Shown: positions 16,701 through 22,965 of the stretch, in pieces
Layout of the letters: each line of letters starts with the position of its first letter
Numbering within the stretch: position 1 is the stretch's first letter
NCBI GenBank assembly: GCA_001275005.1
Contig: JWZX01001484.1
Location: 1-23,320, forward strand
Reading direction: 5' to 3'
Source: Chrysochromulina tobinii
Lineage: Eukaryota; Haptophyta; Prymnesiales; Chrysochromulinaceae
Length of the DNA stretch: 23,320 nt
Notes under the pieces: generated by a model
The model's input: the letters and a program-made list of their open reading frames with translations, nothing else
What the model was told of the DNA's origin: nothing
Database searches by the model: none
Made by a program: the position numbers and the translations under genes

Positions 16701-17312
16701 CACGACCACGTCGCCGCTCCGGTACAGCCAGTGCAGCAGCGCACGCACCGCCCCAAGCTCGGCCGCCTGCGCCGCCTGTGGTGTCGCATCACTGATGGGG
16801 GCTGACGGTCGGGCGCGTGGCCCAGCCGGTCGCGCACGCGCACTCCCGGCGGCGGCGCCGCCTCCCGGGCCTCCCACCCGGGCCGCGGTGCGCGTGCTCG
16901 CGCTCGAAGCGCCCGTGCTCACCATGCTCACGCAGCCAGGCAGCGAGCTGCCTGGAGTCATCGCCTGAGCTGTCTCCTCGGCGGGCGGCAGGGCAGCTCG
17001 CGCGAAGGCGCCGTCGATGAGCGCGTCGGTGGCGTACGCGGCGGCCGCAGGTGCGGCGCTGACGACCTCGGGGATCTGCAGCACACCCGTCAGCAACGTG
17101 TGCCACTTGTACAAGTCGTCGGCAGAGAAGGAGTCCCGAACGGTGGTGGGAACGGAGAGCAGCGCCTCGAGCAGCGACGCGTCCGGCTCGAGGTCACGCA
17201 GCTCCTGGGAGGCGAGCTGCTGCAACGCCGCGTTGAGGGTGGCGCCGCGAGACGGCACGTCCGCGACGAGTCGGCGGAGGAGAGCGATGAAGTCGAGAGT
17301 GACTTCGGACAT
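13773..17312 (-). CDS. PP2A B56-like domain fused to PDK1-like Ser/Thr kinase
   Basis: A single 1179-aa frame. Residues about 45-84 and 186-430 match the helical-repeat PP2A B56 (B') regulatory subunit: LLHWLYRSG, GLRVLLEVLASIIRGF (228-243), LLLNVLVPLH (253-262), SLYHESLVHC, SSKEVLLLHELERLLELASPAQ, and SSDNSRVAERALTIF (354-368). Residues about 111-185 are a low-complexity insertion. A Ser/Gly/Pro/Ala linker (431-690, with 12 Pro in a row near 617-626 and beyond) leads to a kinase domain (about 705-1062): glycine loop GSGSFSTV (714-721), Lys742, Glu761, YGDLKPEN (834-841) with catalytic Asp836, DFG (854-856), GTAAYLSPE (943-951), and SDLWAFGCTLYQ. The AGC/PDK1-like features are the LKPENILL and GTAAYLSPE strings. 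The HRD Arg is Gly835 and an about 65-residue Ala-rich insert interrupts the activation segment. There is no PH domain. Confidence 0.88.
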   Translation of the reverse strand: MSEVTLDFIALLRRLVADVPSRGATLNAALQQLASQELRDLEPDASLLEALLSVPTTVRDSFSADDLYKWHTLLTGVLQIPEVVSAAPAAAAYATDALIDGAFARAALPPAEETAQAMTPGSSLPGCVSMVSTGASSASTRTAARVGGPGGGAAAGSARARPAGPRARPSAPISDATPQAAQAAELGAVRALLHWLYRSGDVVVRLRLRSALGTSALRLCSSSLPPPGLRVLLEVLASIIRGFGASRPAHRSLLLNVLVPLHRPAARMDETTPVLSLYHESLVHCMLCLLRARPEWLLAALPPLLGAWPEPREGLSSKEVLLLHELERLLELASPAQRPAVSLAAAPVLARCISSDNSRVAERALTIFASDGARATLTSDFDGCVPLLLGALVRGGVPHWNATVNKMTHEALRLLSEADAGGFAAAAKQIFSTLGDASLGGTGAGESGASQPAPPASATPSGYVPMAAPWASARPPVAVPLGRPLAVGAAAGSGGGGGVPPPLKKGFDPYSRVPARSVPPSTRQRAPLVATAAAVEGCGGSSGSGSSGSSGSSRGGFSLDFGAVTEAAARASETLLVEGAAAEPMATDSLGGDAPGATSGLPEASKVYSTLYRSMAPPPPPPPPPPFSPFTATPAALAAAGAAAAGAAAGALAGASTHPAVRMVFEYMHRIAPSPESLAAHAAPPAYVKEHLTAAPQLLPSIIFQELVFGRDLGSGSFSTVRYCKHVQRGTPAVSWPEYAAKVLCRQLLSQLGYEHAVRREIVVLRHLQHPGIARLVASFRWKEDIYLLLEYAAFGDLHGHLRRMGSLALPNARWLFAEVAAALAAVHAAGFAYGDLKPENILLTASGHAKLTDFGAARPLVGHEGALGVLAAAGNVIQELRDGDWSARRSAERRAAGATDDSPMGDAAAAGGAAAAAAAAGVAERGADCDAAAVGDDGRLEGTAAYLSPEIVTGGQPSEASDLWAFGCTLYQALCGRPPLWADTQEETMKRIVKFERVAEAQYPEQVPADARALIGSLLTPDPALRLRSIAGSATREGADGSSAAGAGVEGLAAVRGHPFFEGLDGDTLYVQTPPPLTRGAAAPQPHAAWSRRQNSIMWSPLPQRYAFGEDEGLALEPLVEGDEAGGSFTRPLTTNAEAAQAAEALRVPAPSESVCPPKTLAPMQETAEEHESEAMEA

Positions 17313-17840
17313 GAATTCCTCACGTTCACGTTCACGTTAATTAAATTGCCATCACGGCAAGAGACAGGTCCCGTGGTGTCGTGAATTCCTATTCTTTTGC
17401 TGCGCCGAAGTCAGTCTGAAAATTCTCTCCACTGTGAAGCAGCTGACAGGTCACTCTGCCTGGTGGAGCAGTGCGCCGCGGAAACGACTCGAAGTCGGTG
17501 TGCTGGGTGGCGAGCATGGCGACGAGGAGGAGGCGGACGAGGCAGCAGCACATGCAAAATGCTTGCGAGTGCGCCCACGAAAGACCTGCGAGACCGTTCA
17601 AGGTCGCAGCTCAGAGTAAACGAATGGTTTGTTTCCTTTTTTATCGACTAACAACGCCGACACTCTGGAATTTGGTCACATACTAGCTAGCAGCTGTAAA
17701 CCCACGAGTTGTGTCAAAGTTCACGTCACGGAACATGACGCTGTGCGCGGGTACACACGGCACTGTTCGCGCGCGCAGTTCTGGCACGTTCTCCAGCGCT
17801 CCTTTTCTCTCTTGGCCATCCTCCGGCCTCCTTCTCCTCC
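17313..17840. other. spacer between kinase 5' end and sigma-factor 3' end
   Basis: Both flanking genes are on the minus strand, so this holds the kinase-fusion promoter and the sigma-factor 3' UTR. No gene is recognisable. The AT-rich TTAATTAAATT at 17337-17347 and the hexamer repeat at 17321-17338 lie just upstream of the kinase start. Confidence 0.5.
17321..17338 (-). repeat. (AACGTG)x3 hexamer repeat, 8-25 nt before the kinase ATG
   Basis: CACGTT occurs three times in a row on the plus strand, read as AACGTG x3 in the direction of the minus-strand gene whose ATG is at 17312. It may be 5' UTR or a triplicated factor site. Confidence 0.7.
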
Positions 17841-19196
17841 TCAGGCGTCCATATCTTCATACAGAAAGGACTCGAGCCGCTCGAGAAAGTTCGGCTTGCG
17901 CAGCGAGCGCAGCGCTCCCGCCTCGAGGCGACGCACCGCGGTCACCTTGATCCCGATCAGCCTGCCGATCGCTGCGATCGACTTGGCGTTGCCGTCGTCG
18001 AGGCCGTACCGAAGCCGGAGCACGTCGCGCTCCTCGGACGTTAGGGCGAGCTGCAGCAGCAAATCCAGCTCCGAGCGCAGCTGCGCCTGCTGTATCACGT
18101 CCTCCGCAGGGGTGGTCCTCGCGGGGATGAGGTCTCCAAGCGTCGCGATCGATCCGCCTTCCTTATCCTGACCGACGGGCGTCTCGAGCGAGACGGTCGC
18201 GGGCAGAAAGGCCATCTGCTGCACGCGCGTCACGTTCACGCCCAGCATCTGCGCCAGCTCCGAGTCGCTCGCCGGCCGGCCGAGCTGAGTCGAGAGGAGT
18301 GCGCGCGCGCGCTTGAGGCGCAGGGCGAACTCGTGCACGTACACGGGCACCCGGATGGTGCGCGACTGGTCGGCGAGCGCACGCGTGATGCCCTGCCGGA
18401 TCCAAAACGTCGCGTACGTTGAGAACCGCAGCTTGCGTCCCGGGTCAAAGCGCTCGGTCGCGCGCAGCAGGCCGAAGTTGCCTTCTTGAATCAGGTCCTC
18501 CATCGGCAACCCGTTCCCCAAGTAGCGCTTGGCGATCGAAAGGACGAGGCGCAGGTTGCAGATCATGAGCTTCTCGCGCGCGGCCTCGCCCGCGCGCAGT
18601 GCGAGCACCACGTCGCCCGCCTCGCGCACCGCCTCGTCGCCATGAGCGTGCGCCACCTCAGCGTTCGACGGCGCACGTCCGAGCTCGAGCTCCTGGGCGG
18701 CCCTCGTCTTGCGGATCGCGAGCATGCACTGCACGCGACGCGCGAGCTCGAGCTCCTCATCGGGCCGAAGCAGCGCGCGCTGCTGCAACGTGACCGTCTT
18801 GATGTACCACGAGACTGAGCTGTCTGCCAGAGCTGCTGACTCGGACGCCGCCTCGTCTTCGCTCTTCTTCTTGGGCGCGCCGCGGCGCGCGGACGGCACA
18901 GCCGCCGTGCGCACGCCGTTGCGAGGGCGACCTCGCCGAGAACGCGGCTTGGGCGACGCGGCTGCAGCGGTCGCCGTCATGATAATGCCCGAGGAGGCTG
19001 CGGGCAGCGCAAACTCATTGGCATCGGGTTCCGGCGCGGGTGGATGGGGCGGCACCGGCGCGGCGGCGCGCGACACGCGCGCAGAGATCGAGCTCGTGCG
19101 CGCCGCGGCCGTCGGTGCGCGTGGCGCCCACGAGAGGCCGCATTCGAACGGCGACACCAATGTGGGCGCTGCGAGCAGCCAGAGCTGCAGACGCAT
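17841..19196 (-). CDS. plastid-type RNA polymerase sigma-70 factor
   Basis: The 451-aa protein has regions 1.2 to 4 of a group 1/2 sigma factor. Region 1.2: [30 protein letters not shown] (126-155). Region 2: [38 protein letters not shown] (214-251), with the -10 reading segment [18 protein letters not shown] (257-274). Region 3: VPVYVHEF...[11 protein letters not shown] (283-320). Region 4: [18 protein letters not shown] then a helix-turn-helix (385-434). It would direct the plastid bacterial-type polymerase to promoters. Residues 1-28 are hydrophobic then basic, like a signal peptide plus transit peptide for a secondary plastid. RRGRPRNG (87-94) is an AT-hook-like string. The -35 recognition helix is altered (VTAVRRLE instead of the usual R-E-R-V-R-Q-I-E). 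Head-to-head with a membrane protein gene. Confidence 0.93.
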   Translation of the reverse strand: MRLQLWLLAAPTLVSPFECGLSWAPRAPTAAARTSSISARVSRAAAPVPPHPPAPEPDANEFALPAASSGIIMTATAAAASPKPRSRRGRPRNGVRTAAVPSARRGAPKKKSEDEAASESAALADSSVSWYIKTVTLQQRALLRPDEELELARRVQCMLAIRKTRAAQELELGRAPSNAEVAHAHGDEAVREAGDVVLALRAGEAAREKLMICNLRLVLSIAKRYLGNGLPMEDLIQEGNFGLLRATERFDPGRKLRFSTYATFWIRQGITRALADQSRTIRVPVYVHEFALRLKRARALLSTQLGRPASDSELAQMLGVNVTRVQQMAFLPATVSLETPVGQDKEGGSIATLGDLIPARTTPAEDVIQQAQLRSELDLLLQLALTSEERDVLRLRYGLDDGNAKSIAAIGRLIGIKVTAVRRLEAGALRSLRKPNFLERLESFLYEDMDA

Positions 19197-19423
19197 CTCA
19201 CTGCGGCGTCAAGTCGCCGAGAACCGAGAGCTGTTTCATGATGAACACACACACAACACGCACGAGGACCACTCGAGGTCCACGAAACGTTCGACAACTA
19301 CTGTACGTAAGTCCGCGTCCCCCTACGTCCTCGCGACATTTTGCGCGCACCAACCCCTTCACGAAAGCGCAGCCAGCCGGCGGGCGGCGGCCGCCCGACG
19401 CTAGTGCGAGCAAGGTTTCGGAC
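19197..19423. promoter_or_regulatory. 227-bp divergent promoter region with GC hairpin
   Basis: Between the sigma-factor and membrane-protein start codons. It includes GTACGTA at 19303-19309 and an 8-bp GC inverted repeat at 19381-19397. No TATA box is obvious. Confidence 0.5.
19381..19397. repeat. 17-nt GC-only inverted repeat just upstream of a start codon
   Basis: CGGGCGGC at 19381-19388 pairs with GCCGCCCG at 19390-19397 around a single central base (or 7 bp with a 3-nt loop). It ends 26 nt before the ATG at 19424, where it would be a stable 5' UTR hairpin. Confidence 0.65.
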
Positions 19424-20326
19424 ATGTCGACATATTTTGAGATCCTCGTATCCGCCGTATCATCCGCCGTATCCGTCGGATTATCCGCCGGACAGCTATT
19501 TTTCTCGATGCGCGGGGTCCATCAAGATCGGGAACTTCACAGGCAGGAACTCGCAACTTCCATGGCGACGCACTTCCAGACGCTGTCGCAAGATCTGCTC
19601 GCGGCCGCAAAGGAGGCGGATCGCGATGTCTGGGAGCAGAACAATGACCGCTTCAACAACCTCATGGTTCTAACTGTGCTCATGTTAGGAATCACGAGCT
19701 CACTCGTTACCGACGGCAGCTTTAATGCGAGCAATGCGTCGCAAGACTTTGAGCTCGCCTTCCTCATAACAACATCGGCGGCGCTCGCGTTTTACTTTGG
19801 GTCCCTGTCCGCGGCGATCCGCGCCACGCGCAACATGTCTGACCTCATGACCGAACGCTCGGCAAGGCTCGAGGAGCGTATCATTCAGCTCACTAGTATA
19901 GAAGGCGGGCTGTCACCGGAGATGCGGACGCTGTACGCTTCGCGCGACGCGTCGGATCAGCCTGTGGTGGTTTGCGAGCAATCCTGCTCCGGAGACGAGA
20001 GCTTCGAAACTTTTGTGATTAGGGAGATCAAGTGGCTCGACGATGCCGCCAGGAGATACTTCCTCATGGGAACCGCGTGCTCAATGGTTGCGATGGCCAT
20101 GCTAGTCTCGACTGACTTTTCCTCTGTCGGTGCAACTATGTTTGCCGTGATCAGCGTGGTCGGGGGGGGCACATTGGCGCTTTGGACCTCGTGCGCACCA
20201 GGCCGGAGTGTCCGAGTCCACGCCCGTACGCCCGTGGCGCCCGTGCCCACGCGCACGGACCTGCAAAAAGAGGTCGTCGACGCGCCCCGTAAGGATATAC
20301 CACGCTGCGAGGTAGCGCTGTTTTGA
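19424..20326 (+). CDS. four-helix membrane protein of unknown function
   Basis: With the ATG at 19424 the protein is 300 aa. An open frame continues 128 codons upstream, but that part is antisense to the sigma-factor leader and looks random. After a small hydrophobic stretch (6-27) comes a charged helix HRQELATSMATHFQTLSQDLLAAAKEADRDVW (about 39-70), then hydrophobic segments at about 79-97, 109-131, 212-230 and 235-255. The charged-helix-then-TM arrangement, with DLLAAAKEADRD and a Q/N-rich turn before TM1, resembles an unannotated family I have seen in haptophytes and stramenopiles. The topology (four TM, cytosolic ends) is loosely like small ion channels such as Orai, but no diagnostic residues support that. 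A hairpin follows the stop by 7 nt. Confidence 0.7.
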   Translation: MSTYFEILVSAVSSAVSVGLSAGQLFFSMRGVHQDRELHRQELATSMATHFQTLSQDLLAAAKEADRDVWEQNNDRFNNLMVLTVLMLGITSSLVTDGSFNASNASQDFELAFLITTSAALAFYFGSLSAAIRATRNMSDLMTERSARLEERIIQLTSIEGGLSPEMRTLYASRDASDQPVVVCEQSCSGDESFETFVIREIKWLDDAARRYFLMGTACSMVAMAMLVSTDFSSVGATMFAVISVVGGGTLALWTSCAPGRSVRVHARTPVAPVPTRTDLQKEVVDAPRKDIPRCEVALF

Positions 20327-20332
20327 AGAGGC

Positions 20333-20351
20333 GCGCTGCGGGTCACAGCGC
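20333..20351. repeat. inverted repeat, 6-bp stem, 7-nt loop, immediately after a stop codon
   Basis: GCGCTG (20333-20338) pairs with CAGCGC (20346-20351), starting 7 nt after the TGA at 20324-20326. Short and GC-rich, so chance is possible; listed because of its position. Confidence 0.5.
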
Positions 20352-20501
20352 TGAACAGCACTCCTTACTGTCTTAGCCCACGTTTTCATCACGTGGTTCA
20401 TAACTCGGTTTTCATACATTTCACAGCAGAGCCCAGCGCGCGCGCCTGACAGCACGTGTCCGAGAGCGACCCGCTCCTGTGCCGCTGTCACCCCGGGAAC
20501 C

Positions 20502-22280
20502 ATGGATAAGCCATGGCTGCAGCCGATCAGCCGCTCTGCGCCCGGTGAGGACATGATGGGCGGCCTGCCCGAGTGCGGCGATTTCAAGCGCGGTTCGTGC
20601 TTCCGCGCCTCGTGCAAGTTCATGCACAATGGCAAGCCAGCCTCAGAGTACCAGGCGGAGAAAGGCGTCACGCCTGGGCTGCCCACGCCGCGGGCTGCGA
20701 GCCACTTTGAGGCGCCGGCCAACCTCGATCTCAATCTGTACGATCCGAACACGGGCTTCGGCCTCTTTGGCACGCACGTCTTTGGCACGCGCTACGGCAC
20801 CATCGGCGCCATCCCGAAGATTGAAAACGTACGACCGCTGTGCATGGACTTTTTCAAGCAGGGCGTGTGCAACCGGCGCGGCCCGCACAACCAGGGCTGT
20901 CTCTTCCGGCACGACGAGATCGATGGGCGCGGCAAGATCGTCGATGAGTCGATGGTGATGAAAGTGGATCAGCTGCAGGTGGACCTCTTCGTCTCCGAAT
21001 CGTCGGGTGGGGTTGGGGTGTGGGGCAAGTACGCTCGCGATGACCTAGCGGACGCGGCCGCCGCGTACGCCAAGCAGCGCGAGCTCCAGCTTCAGGCTGA
21101 GGCGGCGGGGGCCAAAAGGCGCGAAGAGGAGGATGCACACGCAGCAGAGGTGGCCAAGGCCGTTCTCGCGGCGGCGGCGACAGCGGGCGCGCGGGCGGAT
21201 GGCGCGCCGGCACACGCAGCAGCCGGCGCGGCGAGCACCGAGGCGCCGCTGCCTGAGGGATGGAAGGCCACCAAGGCGCCTGACGGTCGAGTGTACTACT
21301 TCCACGCCGCGACGAAGAAGACGACGTGGACGCGCCCCGTCGCCGACCCCGCTGATGCGCCGCCGCTCCCGGCCGGCTGGAAGCAAGCCACAGCGCCCGA
21401 TGGGCGCACGTACTACTTCATCAAGGGCGGTGGCGGCAAGACGCAGTGGACGCGCCCGACGGAGCCCGCGCCCGGGGCCGCGCCCGTTACGGCGCCTGGC
21501 GCCGCGCCCGCGTCAGCAGCCGATGCGGCGACCGTGAGCGCAGCCGATGCGGCGACCGTGAGCGCAGCCGATGCGGCGACCGCGAGCGTAGCCTCCGACG
21601 GTGCCGGTGCTCGAGGGAATGGTGCGCTGACGAATCCCGCTGACGAATCCCGTGCTCGCGGGATTGGTGCGCTGACGAATGGTGGCGCGCACGCCGCCAC
21701 CGACGCGGCAGACGCATCGACCACGAGTGTGAACGCATCGACTACGAGTGTGAATGCAGATCCTGCCGCCGGCTCGGCCGCCGCAGCGCCGGCCGCCGAG
21801 CCGGCAGGCGCGCCGTTTGCGCCGTACGGCGCAAACGGATACGGCGTGCCGCCGCCTGGATACCCTCCCCCCGTGATGCCTCCCCCCGTGATGCCTCCGG
21901 GGTATGGGCCGCCTCCAGGATACCCTCCAACGATGGCGCCGCCCGGCTACCCGCCGCCCAGTATGGCGCCGCCCGGTATGGCGCCTCCCGGCTATGGCAT
22001 ACCGCCGCCCGGCTACCCGCCGCCCAGTATGGCACCTCCTCCGGCCTACCCGCCCTCAGGATACCCGCCCTCCGGATACCCGCCCTCCGGATACCCGGGC
22101 GTCCATGGCCCACCGCCGCTCGCCGCCTCGCCGACCGCCGCTGCTCATGACGTGGGCCCGCTCCCTCTGAGCGCCGTCGTGCCGGCCGAGACGGACGCGG
22201 CAGCACCGCCCGCACAGGAGGTGAAAGAGGAGGCCGACCCCGACGAGCCCGAGGCCAAGCGAGCTAAGGTGGACGAGTAA
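20502..22280 (+). CDS. CCCH zinc-finger and WW-domain protein, probable pre-mRNA processing factor
   Basis: The 592-aa protein starts at an ATG in a strong CCATGG context. Zinc finger 1 is CX7CX4CX3H (Cys25, Cys33, Cys38, His42). Finger 2 is a looser CX8CX9CX3H (Cys114, Cys123, Cys133, His137), so one spacing is atypical. A charged helix follows (180-225). WW domain 1 spans 250-279 (Trp254, Trp276) and WW domain 2 spans 290-319 (Trp293, Trp316). Both read APDGRxYYF...K-x-x-W-x-RP and resemble the PRPF40/FBP11 type rather than the PPxY-binding type. Residues about 320-435 are Ala/Thr/Ser low complexity with an 8-residue repeat. The tail (about 440-545) is Pro/Gly/Tyr-rich with seven PPxY strings, and the end holds EAKRAKV, a likely nuclear signal. 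Function in splicing or 3' processing is inferred from the domain mix. Confidence 0.88.
   Translation: MDKPWLQPISRSAPGEDMMGGLPECGDFKRGSCFRASCKFMHNGKPASEYQAEKGVTPGLPTPRAASHFEAPANLDLNLYDPNTGFGLFGTHVFGTRYGTIGAIPKIENVRPLCMDFFKQGVCNRRGPHNQGCLFRHDEIDGRGKIVDESMVMKVDQLQVDLFVSESSGGVGVWGKYARDDLADAAAAYAKQRELQLQAEAAGAKRREEEDAHAAEVAKAVLAAAATAGARADGAPAHAAAGAASTEAPLPEGWKATKAPDGRVYYFHAATKKTTWTRPVADPADAPPLPAGWKQATAPDGRTYYFIKGGGGKTQWTRPTEPAPGAAPVTAPGAAPASAADAATVSAADAATVSAADAATASVASDGAGARGNGALTNPADESRARGIGALTNGGAHAATDAADASTTSVNASTTSVNADPAAGSAAAAPAAEPAGAPFAPYGANGYGVPPPGYPPPVMPPPVMPPGYGPPPGYPPTMAPPGYPPPSMAPPGMAPPGYGIPPPGYPPPSMAPPPAYPPSGYPPSGYPPSGYPGVHGPPPLAASPTAAAHDVGPLPLSAVVPAETDAAAPPAQEVKEEADPDEPEAKRAKVDE
21516..21587 (+). 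repeat. 24-bp tandem repeat, three copies (AADAATVS)
   Basis: Units at 21516-21539, 21540-21563 and 21564-21587 are identical except one base in the third. They encode AADAATVS, AADAATVS, AADAATAS in the linker after the second WW domain. Confidence 0.9.
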
Positions 22281-22285
22281 CGGAG

Positions 22286-22310
22286 AGAGCGCTCCGGTTT
22301 ACGGCGCTCT
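22286..22310. repeat. inverted repeat, 7-bp stem, 11-nt loop
   Basis: AGAGCGC (22286-22292) pairs with GCGCTCT (22304-22310), beginning six nucleotides after the CCCH-WW stop codon. Confidence 0.65.
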
Positions 22311-22326
22311 GTATCTGCACAGGAGA

Positions 22327-22356
22327 GGCGTCCTCAGGCCCAGGAGAGAGGACGCC
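22327..22356. repeat. perfect inverted repeat, 9-bp stem, 12-nt loop
   Basis: GGCGTCCTC (22327-22335) pairs with GAGGACGCC (22348-22356), 47 nt after the CCCH-WW stop. Stem and loop sizes match the repeat at 13437-13466. Confidence 0.8.
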
Positions 22357-22396
22357 CGAGAGTGGCACGTGTTACGACGCGTCGATGTACGCGCGC

Positions 22397-22412
22397 GCGA
22401 GAGAGAGAGAGA
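22397..22412. repeat. (GA)8 microsatellite
   Basis: Eight GA units directly after a GCGCGC run, in noncoding DNA. Confidence 0.9.
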
Positions 22413-22965
22413 GAGGGTGCGTGTAAGTTTTTTGCTCGTGATAACGTGTAACGCGGTGAAACGCGGACATTATAAGTTAAGCGCCTGCGGACCGGCATCG
22501 CGCGTCGGTCGGTCGACCGCGTCTCCCACCGCCTGGCCGGGGGTTAGGTGTTCTCGAGGTGCTGCGCGTCCGCCCACTCGACCCGTCGTTGACGGTTGCT
22601 CTTAAGAATGAGCTATACCGTGCAACCGTGAACGGTCGGGTATTTTGCATTCGATTTTCTCTGCGCGGCGTCGGGCTCCGTCCGCGCGGCCGCCGGCGCC
22701 GGCCGGCCGCGAGGCGTGCACGGGTGCGTGCGTCGCTGTCGGGCGCATCGTTTCCGTTTTGGGGGGTCCCCCCCCGCGCGACGAAAGTGCCTTACCGCTC
22801 CCTTGCGGTGATCGTCGCGGGCTTGCTCGCCATCCTCTGCGGCTACGAGGTCGCAGCCGAGAGCTTCATGACCGACTGACCAACTGCAGGACCCGGACAG
22901 CGCATGTGTACATCCTCGCTTCCAGTGCACAGAGGCAGCACACTACCTCGCCCTCTCCATCCTCT

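Larger units (their letters stand above)
22281..22965. other. tail-to-tail spacer
   Basis: Between the CCCH-WW and GAPDH stops. It has two inverted repeats soon after the CCCH-WW stop (22286-22310, 22327-22356), a (GA)8 run at 22397-22412, and a G6-T-C8 homopolymer block at 22761-22775. A stretch ending at 22879 could encode SLAVIVAGLLAILCGYE, a single hydrophobic helix, but it has no upstream ATG in frame, so I do not call a gene; it might be a terminal exon. Confidence 0.45.

Noticed and set aside
19040-19423. 128-codon upstream extension of the membrane-protein frame
   Set aside because: It is antisense to the sigma-factor N-terminus and is Arg/Ala/Thr-rich without protein-like pattern; the ATG at 19424 gives a sensible N-terminus.
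22686-22710. GC-only inverted repeat (7-bp arms, 11-nt loop)
   Set aside because: It lies in a block made almost only of G and C, where such matches are expected by chance.
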